From contig NZ_PNEO01000004.1 in assembly GCF_002870125.1 (NCBI RefSeq), forward strand, positions 186,001 to 250,000: DNA of 64,000 bases. Reading direction: 5' to 3'. Source of the DNA: Burkholderia sp. WAC0059. GTDB lineage: Bacteria > Pseudomonadota > Gammaproteobacteria > Burkholderiales > Burkholderiaceae. Under the pieces are notes generated by a model. The model saw only the letters and a list, made by a program, of their open reading frames with translations. It searched no databases and was not told where the DNA came from. Shown piece by piece: positions 1 through 8,110 of the stretch; within the stretch, counting starts at the first letter, position 1, and the number at the start of each line of letters is the position of its first letter. A program made the position numbers and the translations under genes.

Positions 1-197
1 ACAACATCATCACGACCCAGGAGCTCTACCGCTACGAGCCGGTCATCGGCGGCGACGGCGAGGAGCTCGACGAGTGGGCGTCGCTCGGCATCCACCCGCA
101 TTCGCCGAAGCTCGCGCGCCTGCGGCATCTGCCCGGCGGCGCGGGCGCGAACCCCGAGTTCGGCGCGGGCGGATTCGGCGGAGGGTTCAATGTCTAG
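1..197 (+). CDS. tadA: Tad pilus ATPase TadA/CpaF, C-terminal end only (locus 1)
   Basis: The open frame enters from the left edge and encodes the last 64 residues of a protein before TAG. The start of the tail (IITTQELYRYE) resembles the end of CpaF/TadA secretion ATPases, where the last beta strand is followed by a short acidic and Gly-rich tail. Its stop overlaps the start of the next gene, a TadB-like membrane protein, by 8 bases. This is the usual tadA-tadB order and suggests translational coupling. The ATPase powers assembly of the Flp pilus at the inner membrane. No catalytic motif lies inside the window, so the call rests on the tail and the neighbours. Confidence 0.72.
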   Translation, partial: NIITTQELYRYEPVIGGDGEELDEWASLGIHPHSPKLARLRHLPGGAGANPEFGAGGFGGGFNV

Positions 198-1290
198 CGC
201 CGCGCTCATCGTCGCCGCGCTCGCGCTGCTGAGCGCGGGCGCCGCGCTGCTGCTCTGGCGGCACGGCGCCGAGCGCAGAAAGCAGGCGGGCACGAAGCGC
301 TTCATCGACAGCCGGATGACGGCGGCGGGCGTGGGCATGGACGCCGGCCTCGCCGTCGCGGGGGGGCCGGCCGGCGCGCCTTATCCGGGGGCCGCGTCGG
401 TTGCTTCGGCGACTCCGTCCGCGGCGCGTCCGTCGCTGGGCGCGGCTGCCGCCGCTGCGCGGCCCGCCCGCGCCGCACAAGCGGCACAAGCGGCACAAGC
501 GGCACAGGCAACACAACGCAGGCAGACGCGCCCGGGCCTCGGCGGCACGCGCGTCGCGCTGGCCCTCGCCCATACGCTGCGCCGCGCCGGCATCGCGTCG
601 CCCCGGCGCGCCATGCTCGTCGCCGCGCCGCTCCTGCTCGCGCTCTGCCTGATCGCCGCGAAGGCGGCCGGCATGACGGCCGCCGCGGCGACGCTCGTCG
701 CCGGCGCGACGCTCTGCGGGTTCGTGCTCTCGATGCGCACGCACCGGCGCCGCCGGGCCCTCGTCCAGCAACTGCCCTCGTTTCTCGACGGCATCGTGCG
801 TCTCGTCACGCTCGGCAACAGCGTGCCGGCGGCATTCCAGGCAGCGCTCGCCACCACCGACGCGCCGCTGCGCGAATGCCTCGACGACGTCTCGCGGATG
901 CTGCGCTCGGGCGTCGAGATCGACCGCGCGCTCTCGCACGTCGCGCACGTCTACGGCTCGTCCGAGCTCGACCTGGTCGGCGCGGTGCTGCGCCTCTCGG
1001 TCAAGTACGGCGGCCGCGCCGACGTGATGCTCGAGCGCATGGCGATCTTCATGCGCGACCTCGAACAGGCGGGCCGCGAGCTCTCGGCCCTGTCCGCCGA
1101 GACGCGCCTCTCGGCGTGGCTGCTGGCCGCGCTGCCCATCGTCATCGGCAGCTTCCTCGTCGTGACCAACCCGCGCTACTTCGGCTCGATGTGGAACGAC
1201 GAGTTCGGCCGGCGGCTCGTCTATCTCGCCGTCGGACTCCAGATAGCGGGCGCCTGGCTGCTCTTTCGCCTCGCGCGGCTCGGGGATTGA
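190..1290 (+). CDS. tadB: Tad pilus inner-membrane platform protein TadB (locus 1)
   Basis: This 366-residue protein has an N-terminal hydrophobic segment (about residues 1-22), a central pair near 140-175, and a type II secretion F (T2SSF) domain around 195-325 containing LPSFLDGIVRLVTLGNS. A hydrophobic C-terminal segment follows. T2SSF proteins pair with a second copy (TadC) to form the membrane platform on which the TadA ATPase acts. The region near residues 95-106 is an Ala-Ala-Gln repeat encoded by 9-bp tandem units, which is unusual for the family. The gene overlaps the tadA end by 8 bases and is followed one base later by tadC. Confidence 0.9.
   Translation: MSSAALIVAALALLSAGAALLLWRHGAERRKQAGTKRFIDSRMTAAGVGMDAGLAVAGGPAGAPYPGAASVASATPSAARPSLGAAAAAARPARAAQAAQAAQAAQATQRRQTRPGLGGTRVALALAHTLRRAGIASPRRAMLVAAPLLLALCLIAAKAAGMTAAAATLVAGATLCGFVLSMRTHRRRRALVQQLPSFLDGIVRLVTLGNSVPAAFQAALATTDAPLRECLDDVSRMLRSGVEIDRALSHVAHVYGSSELDLVGAVLRLSVKYGGRADVMLERMAIFMRDLEQAGRELSALSAETRLSAWLLAALPIVIGSFLVVTNPRYFGSMWNDEFGRRLVYLAVGLQIAGAWLLFRLARLGD
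472..507 (+). repeat. 9-bp in-frame tandem repeat in tadB (locus 1)
   Basis: Four successive copies of a 9-base unit close to GCGGCACAA encode Ala-Ala-Gln. The first copy (GCCGCACAA) and the last (GCGGCACAG) each differ at one base. The copies are in frame, so a gain or loss by slippage would lengthen or shorten the cytoplasmic linker without breaking the gene. Confidence 0.85.
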
Positions 1291-1291
1291 C

Positions 1292-2458
1292 ATGGATATC
1301 CGGCAACTGTCCGCGCTCGCGCTTGCGCTGTTCGCGCTCGCCCTGCTGCTGCTCGCGAGCATCGCGCTCGTGCGGCTCGCGGCCGCGCGGCGCAGCGCGC
1401 GCACGCTCGCCCACGTGTTCGGCCAGCGCGCGCAGCAAAACGCGGCGGCGGCCGCGCGCGGGCCGGCCGGGAGTTCCGCGGCCGGCGGCGCGCTGCGCGC
1501 CAGCAATGCCGGGGCGGCGAACGGGGCCATCGACGGCGCGGGCAATGCGGGCGACCTGAACCGTCCGAACCACCCGAATGGCCGGACCGGCGCAGACGGC
1601 ACGCGCGGCATCATCGGCCAGAACGGCACGAGCGGTGCAAGCAGCACGAGCGGCCCGAACGGCGCATCGGCGAGCGGGCTCGCCCGCCTCGTCGAAAAAC
1701 TCGCGCGCCACGGCGCCCAGTGGCTCGACACGCCGTTCGGCGCGCAGGTCGTCGCCGCCGAGGACCGCCGCCTGCTCGAGCAGTGCGGCTTCGTCGAGGC
1801 GCGCGCGCGCGGCCTGTTCCTCGTGGCGCGCGTCGGCTGCGCCCTCGCCCTGCCGCTCGCGGCCAGCCTGCTCGCGAGCGGTCGCGTCGCCGGCCTCCAT
1901 CACACGATACTGCTCGGCGTCGCGCTCGTCGCCGGCTTCCTGCTGCCCAAGTTCGTCCTGCGGCAGCGCGCGGCGGCACGCTGCGCCGCCGTCGTCGACG
2001 AGCTGCCGATGCTCGTCGACCTGCTGCGCCTGCTCCAGGGCGTCGGGCTCTCGCTCGACCAGAGCCTGCAGGTCATGATCAACGACTTCAGCCGCGTGCT
2101 GCCCGTGCTGGCCGGCGAGCTCGCCATCGCCCAGCGCCAGTTCGTCGCCGGCCGCACGCGCGAGCAGTCGCTGCAGCGGCTCGCCTCGAGCTACGCCAAC
2201 GAGGATCTGCGCGCCATCGTGCGCCTCGTCGTCCAGGTCGACCGACACGGCGGCGCCGTGCAGGAGCCGCTGCGGCAGTTCGGCGACCGGCTGCGCGAGA
2301 CGCGCCGCGCGACGCTGCGCGAACGCATCGGCCGCCTCTCGGTGAAGATGACCGGCGTGATGATCGTCACGCTCCTGCCCGCGCTGATGATCGTCACGGC
2401 CGGCCCCGGCGTGCTCGCCGTCCTGCGCTCGCTGAGCGCGATGCATCACCCGCGCTGA
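1292..2458 (+). CDS. tadC: Tad pilus inner-membrane platform protein TadC (locus 1)
   Basis: This 388-residue protein starts with a membrane helix (residues about 5-30). A low-complexity linker rich in Gly, Ala, Asn and Ser follows (about 55-125), then two membrane helices and a T2SSF domain (about 225-355, containing LPMLVDLLRLLQGVGLSLDQ). It ends with a hydrophobic segment. It is the second platform component beside TadB. The 60-70 residue linker is longer and more polar than anything in the second locus copy, and its function is unknown. The gene starts one base after the tadB stop, so the two are surely co-translated. Confidence 0.9.
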   Translation: MDIRQLSALALALFALALLLLASIALVRLAAARRSARTLAHVFGQRAQQNAAAAARGPAGSSAAGGALRASNAGAANGAIDGAGNAGDLNRPNHPNGRTGADGTRGIIGQNGTSGASSTSGPNGASASGLARLVEKLARHGAQWLDTPFGAQVVAAEDRRLLEQCGFVEARARGLFLVARVGCALALPLAASLLASGRVAGLHHTILLGVALVAGFLLPKFVLRQRAAARCAAVVDELPMLVDLLRLLQGVGLSLDQSLQVMINDFSRVLPVLAGELAIAQRQFVAGRTREQSLQRLASSYANEDLRAIVRLVVQVDRHGGAVQEPLRQFGDRLRETRRATLRERIGRLSVKMTGVMIVTLLPALMIVTAGPGVLAVLRSLSAMHHPR

Positions 2459-2501
2459 TTCGCCTCGAGTCGGCACGACAGGTTCCCCCGGAAAAACGGA
2501 C

Positions 2502-3482
2502 ATGACGCACAGGACTGACACGGACACGACGGAAGGAACGGCACCGACGACATCGGCGGCACCGCCGGCAAGCGGCGCGAACACGCGATGCCCCCGCCTC
2601 GCGCGGCCCGTGCAAGCCTGCGCGCTGACCGGCCTGCTGGCCGGCCTGCTGGCGCTCGGCGCCTGCGCCTCGAAGGAAACGGGCTACGGCGTCGGTTCGC
2701 AGGCGGAACGCGAGGCGCTGATAGAAGAGGCGAACCGCGCACCGCAGCCGGACACGCCGGGCCTCTATCTGGAGCTGATCGAGCGGATGCAGGCCGACGG
2801 TCTCTATTACGCGTCGCTCGCGCATCTCGACGCCTACGAGAAGCAGTACGGACCCACGCCGAAGACGATCCTGCTGCGCGCCGACGCGCTGCGCGCCACC
2901 GCCCAGCCGGCCGCCGCGTCGGCCGACTATGCGCGCCTGCTGCAGACGCCGCTCGCCGCGAACGGCTATCACGGGCTCGGCCTGATCGCGGGCGCGAACG
3001 GCGACTTCGGCACGGCCGCGGCGCGGCTCGCCGAAGCCGCGCGGCGCGCGCCGACCGACACGGCCGTGCTGTCGGACCTCGGCTACGCGCTCCTGCGCGA
3101 GGGCGACGTCGACGGCGCGCGCGTGCCGTTGATGAAGGCGATGGAGCTCGACCACGACAACCCGAAGATCGTCAGCAACGTAACGCTCTTTCTGCTGGCC
3201 GACGGCGATCGCGACAAGGCGCAGGCGCTCATGGACGCCCAGCAGATGTCGCCCACGGTGCGCGCGGCCATTCTCGCCGACGCGAGCAAGGTCGTCGTCG
3301 CCGAAGCGTCGCGGCCGGCTGCTGCGCCGGCGCCTGTGCCCGGCCCCGAGCCCGAATCCGCGACCGAGCCCGAGCCTGCCCCCGCGCCGATGCCGGCGCA
3401 GTCGAACGTGCAGGCGCCGCCGCTCGCGAGCACCGACGCGACCGAACCCGCCCCGCCGCTGCTGCAGCGGTTCGCCCAATGA
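2502..3482 (+). CDS. tadD: TadD-like TPR lipoprotein (locus 1)
   Basis: The 326-residue product carries a lipobox (LALGAC) near residue 51, so it should be exported and lipidated. The annotated start gives a long polar N-region, and a start closer to the hydrophobic segment is possible. The body has TPR-like helical pairs (about 95-255, for example LLREGDVDGARVPLMKAMEL). The tail is a Pro/Ala/Glu linker. TadD proteins are outer-membrane-associated and help the secretin assemble. It follows tadC by 43 bases and precedes a DUF3613 gene, as expected inside a tad operon. Confidence 0.85.
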   Translation: MTHRTDTDTTEGTAPTTSAAPPASGANTRCPRLARPVQACALTGLLAGLLALGACASKETGYGVGSQAEREALIEEANRAPQPDTPGLYLELIERMQADGLYYASLAHLDAYEKQYGPTPKTILLRADALRATAQPAAASADYARLLQTPLAANGYHGLGLIAGANGDFGTAAARLAEAARRAPTDTAVLSDLGYALLREGDVDGARVPLMKAMELDHDNPKIVSNVTLFLLADGDRDKAQALMDAQQMSPTVRAAILADASKVVVAEASRPAAAPAPVPGPEPESATEPEPAPAPMPAQSNVQAPPLASTDATEPAPPLLQRFAQ

Positions 3483-3541
3483 TCCCGACGCATTTCGCCC
3501 GACCAGGCCCACGCGATGAAGACAGCGCAACGGAGACGGAC

Positions 3542-3910
3542 ATGATCGATCGACGAACCGCGCGCGGCGTCCTCGCGCTCGCGCTGCTCGCGGTCTGCGC
3601 CGGGGCCGCGGCGCAAACGTCGCCGCCACCGGCGCAGGAAGCGTCGCCGGAAACGCCGGCCGTGGCGCACCATCGGCACCGAATCCGGGCGAGCGAGATC
3701 GGCCGCTCGACCACCGCGTGGCTCGCGCTCCAGCGCGGCAACACGGAGGCCGCGCCGGCGCAGCCGATGCTCGGCGCCGAGGCGGGGCTCGCGTGGCAGC
3801 GCTACATGAACTCGTTCAGGCATCCGATTCCGGACCAGTACGACTCGCCCGTCAACGCGGGCGCGGGCGGCAGCCCGGGCTCCGGCTTGTCGGGCGCGGC
3901 GCAGAACTGA
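3542..3910 (+). CDS. DUF3613 domain protein of the tad operon
   Basis: This 122-residue protein has a signal peptide (residues 1-24, ending GAAAQ), a Pro-rich stretch, and then a compact domain. In the domain, TTAWLALQRGN, PMLGAEAGLAWQRYMNSF and HPIP match what I recall of the DUF3613 family. Proteins of this type occur in Tad pilus clusters of beta-proteobacteria, but their role is unknown. The ATG chosen is directly before the signal peptide, and a longer open frame upstream overlaps tadD and is not used. The TadG gene starts one base after its stop. Confidence 0.8.
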   Translation: MIDRRTARGVLALALLAVCAGAAAQTSPPPAQEASPETPAVAHHRHRIRASEIGRSTTAWLALQRGNTEAAPAQPMLGAEAGLAWQRYMNSFRHPIPDQYDSPVNAGAGGSPGSGLSGAAQN

Positions 3911-3911
3911 C

Positions 3912-5690
3912 ATGAACGCCGGGACCGCGCGCCGCGATTCGATCCGCTGCTGCCACGCGCGCGTCGGCGGCGCGCGCGGCGCGATCTCGATCATGGCCGC
4001 GATCTGGCTCGTCGTGGCCGTCGCGGCGCTCGGCGCGATCGACGTGGGCAACGCGTTCTTCGCGCACCGCGCGCTGCAGCGCAGCGCCGACATGGCCGCG
4101 CTCGCCGGCGTACAGAAGGTGGCCGGCAGTTGCGCGGCGGCGCAAAGCTCGGCATTGCAGAACGCCGCCGCCAACGGTTTCGCCGCCGACTCGAACGGCC
4201 CGCCCGTCGTCGCCTGCGGCCGCTGGAGCCCCGGCGCGACGAGCCTCGCGACGAACACCGAGCCGCCCAACGCCGTGCAGGTGCAGGTCACGCACAACGT
4301 GCCGTACTTTTTCCTCGACGGCGGCCGCCCGCTCACGGCGAGCGCCATCGCCGAGGCCACCAATCTCGACCAGTTCTGGCTCGGCACCGGCGTCGCGCAG
4401 CTCGACACCCAGCAATCGGCGCTGCTCAACGCGTTGCTCGGCGGATTGCTCGACACCAGCGTGGACCTCGGCGTGATCGACTATCAGAACCTCGCCGGCG
4501 CGCAGCTCTCGATCCAGAACCTGATGGCCGCCCTGAGCGTGGCTTCGAGGCAGGGCCTGCTCAACACGACGGTGAGCTACCAGTCGTTCGTGCTCGCCAT
4601 GGCGCAAGCGCTCCAGACCAACGGCGACACGGCCGACGCCACGCTGCTGCAGCAACTGGCCGTCGCGATTCCGGGCGGGCAGGACGTCACGATCGGCGAC
4701 GGCGGCACCGGCGCGCCGGGCCTGCTCGCGCTCGAGCTCGCCAATCCGAATTCGGCGGCGAGCGCCGTGATCGACCCGCTCGACGCGCTGCTCGTCGCCG
4801 CCGAAATCTCGCGCAGCAGTCCGCCCGGCAGCACCCAGCCCGCGCCGCTCATCGACCTGAACCTCAGCACGACGCTGCCCGGCATAACCGGCACCGGCGC
4901 CACGCTGCAGATCGTCCAGCCGCCCGTGATCGCGGCGGGCGAAGTCGGCGGCCCGACGCCCACGGTGGCGCGCTCGGCCGCCGTCGTGCTGAACCTGCAA
5001 CTCGCGCCGCCCGCATTCCAGACGCTGTCGCTCGACATTCCCGCCGTGGGCGGCGTCTCGGTCGCGGCGCTCGACACCCCGATCGACCTCGCGCTGACGA
5101 GCGCACAGGCTACCGCGACGCTGACGGGCATCGACTGCGAGCCGACGAAGTCGGCCAGCTCGGCCACGATCGAGGTCGAGCCCAGCGTCGCGTCGATCTG
5201 CCTCGGCGCCGACCCGTCGTGCGGCAGCCCCATCAACATCGCCAGCGTGACGCTGAACACCGCCCTCGGCTCGACGCCGCTCGCCACCGTCGCGCTCGGC
5301 AGCGCGTCGCCGCCCTCGGGCGTCGGCCCGCTTTCGCTCGCGCCGGGCGCGGCACAATCGCTGACCTTCCTCGCCGACGGCAGCAACGCGACGCAGTCGG
5401 TCGACTCCAACGCCGTCGGCAGCGATCTGTCGACGCTCACGACGTCCCTCATCGGCGCGCTGCCCTCAGCTCTCAATGTGACGGCGCTGGACGGCGCCGT
5501 GAACGTTTCGGACTTGACCGGTCCGCTGCTCCCGGCGCTCGACCCCGTGCTCGAGGCCGCCCTCTCGCCCGTCTTCTCGACGCTCGATGCCGTGCTGGTG
5601 CCCGTGCTCGGCACGCTCGGCGCGCAGATCGGCAACGCCACGGTCCACAACATCGCCCTGACCTGCGGCACGGCTCGGCTCGTCAACTAG
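3912..5690 (+). CDS. tadG: TadG-like pseudopilin-family protein (locus 1)
   Basis: The 592-residue protein begins with a basic segment and a single hydrophobic helix (about residues 22-45). After it comes [15 protein letters not shown], the pattern seen in TadG/DUF2134 proteins. A long, mostly beta-rich extracytoplasmic region rich in Ser, Thr, Ala and Leu follows, with several Cys residues that could form disulfides. TadG-type proteins are anchored minor components of the Tad machine. It starts one base after the DUF3613 stop and ends 8 bases before the regulator gene. The far part has no domain I can name. Confidence 0.78.
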   Translation: MNAGTARRDSIRCCHARVGGARGAISIMAAIWLVVAVAALGAIDVGNAFFAHRALQRSADMAALAGVQKVAGSCAAAQSSALQNAAANGFAADSNGPPVVACGRWSPGATSLATNTEPPNAVQVQVTHNVPYFFLDGGRPLTASAIAEATNLDQFWLGTGVAQLDTQQSALLNALLGGLLDTSVDLGVIDYQNLAGAQLSIQNLMAALSVASRQGLLNTTVSYQSFVLAMAQALQTNGDTADATLLQQLAVAIPGGQDVTIGDGGTGAPGLLALELANPNSAASAVIDPLDALLVAAEISRSSPPGSTQPAPLIDLNLSTTLPGITGTGATLQIVQPPVIAAGEVGGPTPTVARSAAVVLNLQLAPPAFQTLSLDIPAVGGVSVAALDTPIDLALTSAQATATLTGIDCEPTKSASSATIEVEPSVASICLGADPSCGSPINIASVTLNTALGSTPLATVALGSASPPSGVGPLSLAPGAAQSLTFLADGSNATQSVDSNAVGSDLSTLTTSLIGALPSALNVTALDGAVNVSDLTGPLLPALDPVLEAALSPVFSTLDAVLVPVLGTLGAQIGNATVHNIALTCGTARLVN

Positions 5691-5698
5691 CAACCGCC

Positions 5699-7090
5699 AT
5701 GAGAACCACGACCAAAATCGAAGAAATCGACCTCTACGTCTGGGAGGGCAAGACGGACATCATCGAGCGCGTCGCGCGCTGCATGGCGAACTTCGACATC
5801 GAGGTGATCCGCGCCGACGACCTCTTCGTCCCGCCCGAACGCGCCGCGCTGCGGCCGGCGCTCGCGATCATCAGCGTCTCGGTCATCGAGGGCGGTTCGA
5901 CGGCGCCGCGCGACTGGCAGGCCGCGCACGGCATGCCGGTGATATGGGTCGGCGCCGCGCCGCGCGACCAGGACCCGACCCAGTACCCGGCCGAGTATTC
6001 GCACGTCCTGCCGCTCGACTTCACCTGCGCCGAGCTGCGCGGCATGGTGAGCCAGCTCGCGGCCCAGCTCCGCGCGCACGGTGCGCAGACGCTCGCGCCG
6101 GGCGCGCTCGTCGCGAACTCGGAGTGCATGCAGGCGCTGCTGCGCGAGGTCGAAACCTTCGCCGATTGCGACACGAGCGTGCTCGTGCACGGCGAGACCG
6201 GCGTGGGCAAGGAGCGCATCGCGCAACTGCTGCACGAGCGGCACACGCGCTACGGGCGCGGGCCGTTCGTCGCCGTCAACTGCGGCGCGATTCCCGACGG
6301 CCTGTTCGAATCGCTGTTCTTCGGCCATGCGAAGGGTTCGTTCACGGGCGCCGTCGGCGCGCACAAGGGCTACTTCGAGCAGGCCGACGGCGGCACGCTC
6401 TTTCTCGACGAGATCGGCGACCTGCCCGCCTACCAGCAAGTCAAGCTCCTGCGCGTGCTCGAGGACGGCGCCGTGACGCGGCTCGGCTCGGCCGCGCCCG
6501 TGAAGCTCGACTTCCGGCTCGTCGCGGCCACCAACAAACCGCTGCGGCAACTGGTGAAGGACGGCTGCTTTCGCGCCGACCTCTATTACCGGCTCGCCGT
6601 GATCGAGCTGCGGATTCCGTCGCTCGAGGAGCGCGGCGCCGTCGACAAGATCGCCATCTTCAAGGCGTTCGTCGCCTCGGTCATCGGCGAGGAGCGGCTC
6701 GCGGGCCTGCCGGAACTGCCTTACTGGCTCGCCGACTCGATCGCCGACACGTTCTTCCCCGGCAACGTCCGCGAGCTGCGCAACCTCGCCGAGCGCATCG
6801 GCGTGACGGTGCGCCAGATCGGCGGCTGGGACGCGCCCCGGCTGCAGCGGCTGCTCGCGCTCGCGCGCAGCAGCCAGCCGGTGCCGCCCGAGAGCGCAGC
6901 CGAAATTCTCGTCGACCGCAGCAAATGGGACATGACCGAGCGCGAACGCGTGCTCGCCGCACTCGACTCGAACGGCTGGCGCCGCCAGGACACCGCCCAG
7001 CAGCTCGGCATCAGCCGCAAGGTGCTCTGGGAAAAGATGCGCAAGTACCAGATCTTCGACGAGGAACCCGTCACGCGCGAGCACGGGTGA
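5699..7090 (+). CDS. Sigma-54-dependent activator with degenerate receiver-like N-terminus
   Basis: This 463-residue protein has three parts. Residues 1-125 look receiver-like but I see no clear phospho-acceptor site, resembling the FleQ/VpsR class. A sigma-54 AAA+ domain follows, with Walker A GETGVGKE (165-172), the sigma-54 contact loop GSFTGA (213-218, normally GAFTGA) and Walker B LFLDEIG (234-240). A Fis-type helix-turn-helix closes the protein ([19 protein letters not shown]). It should activate sigma-54 promoters. Its place at the end of the tad operon, 8 bases after tadG, suggests control of pilus or surface genes. The Ala-to-Ser change in the contact loop is seen directly; its effect is not known. 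Confidence 0.88.
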   Translation: MRTTTKIEEIDLYVWEGKTDIIERVARCMANFDIEVIRADDLFVPPERAALRPALAIISVSVIEGGSTAPRDWQAAHGMPVIWVGAAPRDQDPTQYPAEYSHVLPLDFTCAELRGMVSQLAAQLRAHGAQTLAPGALVANSECMQALLREVETFADCDTSVLVHGETGVGKERIAQLLHERHTRYGRGPFVAVNCGAIPDGLFESLFFGHAKGSFTGAVGAHKGYFEQADGGTLFLDEIGDLPAYQQVKLLRVLEDGAVTRLGSAAPVKLDFRLVAATNKPLRQLVKDGCFRADLYYRLAVIELRIPSLEERGAVDKIAIFKAFVASVIGEERLAGLPELPYWLADSIADTFFPGNVRELRNLAERIGVTVRQIGGWDAPRLQRLLALARSSQPVPPESAAEILVDRSKWDMTERERVLAALDSNGWRRQDTAQQLGISRKVLWEKMRKYQIFDEEPVTREHG

Positions 7091-7358
7091 GGCCGCGACC
7101 GGCCGGACGACGCGCGATGTCGCGTGATGTCGCGCAATACCGCGCGTTACGGCCACGCCGTGACATGCCGCGCCGGGTTACGTAACGCCGCTGCCCGACG
7201 GCGGCCCGACAGCCCCTCGGCCTGCCACCCGATCCTCCCGCAAGCCCCGCAACACGGGGGTTTCGCGAGCGCTCTCCACGATCCGCGACGCCCCCCAGCG
7301 CCGCTGGCCTGCTCCTTGCAGTAATGCCTTCACCTGTCCGATCCGTGGAGGCAACGCA

Positions 7359-7661
7359 ATGGGCGAGTTCATTCCCGACTACCTGGTCCGCGAGCAGGCC
7401 GCCGTCGGCGCGCTGGTTCTGTTCGGAATACTGCGCGTTCTCGGCGCCGCGTTCGCGTTCGGCCGCGGCTGGCGCATCGGGGTCGTGGAGAAATGCCTGC
7501 TCGCCGCCGCCGTGCTCTACTGCGTGCCGCAGCTTCTCGACCTGCTCGGCCACCCGTACGCGTCGCCGGGCGCCGAGGCCGCGTTCGAGGGCAAGGCCGC
7601 CGGCTGCGCCGTCGCGCTCTTCTGCGCGCCGATCGTTGGTCACAAGCTCGGCTTCGAATGA
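7359..7661 (+). CDS. Small integral membrane protein, unknown function
   Basis: A 100-residue product with three likely membrane segments (about 13-35, 43-62 and 80-95) separated by short loops. A purine-rich GGAGG lies 8 bases upstream of the ATG, so translation is likely. I recognise no family. It stands alone between the first tad operon and a PLP enzyme gene, with 268 bases of non-coding sequence before it. Confidence 0.6.
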   Translation: MGEFIPDYLVREQAAVGALVLFGILRVLGAAFAFGRGWRIGVVEKCLLAAAVLYCVPQLLDLLGHPYASPGAEAAFEGKAAGCAVALFCAPIVGHKLGFE

Positions 7662-7681
7662 CGGGCGCGCCGGCGTTGGCC

Positions 7682-7716
7682 GGTAGCCGGTAGCCGGTAG
7701 CCGGTAGCCGGTAGCC
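7682..7716 (+). repeat. Heptanucleotide tandem repeat (GGTAGCC)5
   Basis: Five perfect head-to-tail copies of GGTAGCC lie 20 bases past the stop of the small membrane protein gene. A 7-base unit outside a gene is a typical simple-sequence repeat prone to slippage. Confidence 0.95.
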
Positions 7717-7943
7717 GACGATAGCCGCCCAATCGGCGGCTGACAGCAGCCCGACGACCGCTCGATGGCCGCCCGGGCCCGGGCGCCCGCGGCATACCCG
7801 GTCAGACGACCGGGCGTGCCGCCCCGCCCGCTCCCTTCCCGCTCAACGCCCCGAAACACCTCCGTTTCGCCGCCGGCCGGCCGCCCGCCGGCCTCGCGCC
7901 CCACAAAACGGCGCACCCGACCATTTTCCGAATCCGGCTGTCC

Positions 7944-7952
7944 TGATACGAT
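7944..7952 (+). promoter_or_regulatory. Candidate extended -10 promoter for the DSD1-type enzyme
   Basis: TGATACGAT fits the extended -10 form TGn-TATAAT with one mismatch in the hexamer. The -35 region is poor, as is common for extended -10 promoters. Initiation near 7959 would give a 150-base leader that includes the inverted repeat further down. Confidence 0.35.
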
Positions 7953-7979
7953 GCCTGCGGCGACCGGCCGCCGAATCGC

Positions 7980-7997
7980 GCCGTTTCACGAAACGGC
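7980..7997. repeat. Inverted repeat GCCGTTTC-AC-GAAACGGC
   Basis: Two perfect 8-base arms with a 2-base centre lie 114 bases before the PLP enzyme start. It could be an operator in DNA or a leader structure in RNA. A 2-base loop is too tight for a fully paired hairpin, which favours a protein site. Confidence 0.6.
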
Positions 7998-8110
7998 GGC
8001 ACGCGTTGTGTACCATCTGGCAGCCGAACCGGCGGGCGGAGCAATCAGGAAGGAAGGCCGCAAAAAGGGGAAAGAGGGATGACTGGGGGACAAACGAGGA
8101 GCGAACGGGA

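Larger units (their letters stand above)
7662..8110. other. 449-bp intergenic region with repeat, promoter-like site and hairpin
   Basis: It contains, in order, a heptanucleotide repeat, a GC-rich stretch without convincing coding potential, an extended -10 element, an 8-bp-arm inverted repeat and a ribosome binding site (AGGAG) for the downstream PLP enzyme. An open frame through it encodes only Pro/Arg-rich low-complexity sequence. Confidence 0.6.

Noticed and set aside
187..1731. Long minus-strand open frame (514 codons) opposite tadB/tadC
   Set aside because: High GC keeps antisense frames open. Its translation is Arg/Pro/Ala-rich low complexity, while the plus strand encodes clear T2SSF proteins.
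3852..5686. Long minus-strand open frames opposite the locus 1 tadG
   Set aside because: The composition is Arg/Ala/Gly-rich without domains. The plus frame has the TadG membrane helix and start next to the previous gene.
7682..7716. Repeat as a possible CRISPR
   Set aside because: Units are 7 bases and directly adjacent with no spacers; there are no cas genes.
7765..8082. Open frame of 105 codons before the DSD1-type gene
   Set aside because: The translation is Pro/Arg/Ser-rich without any domain, and no ribosome binding site is seen.
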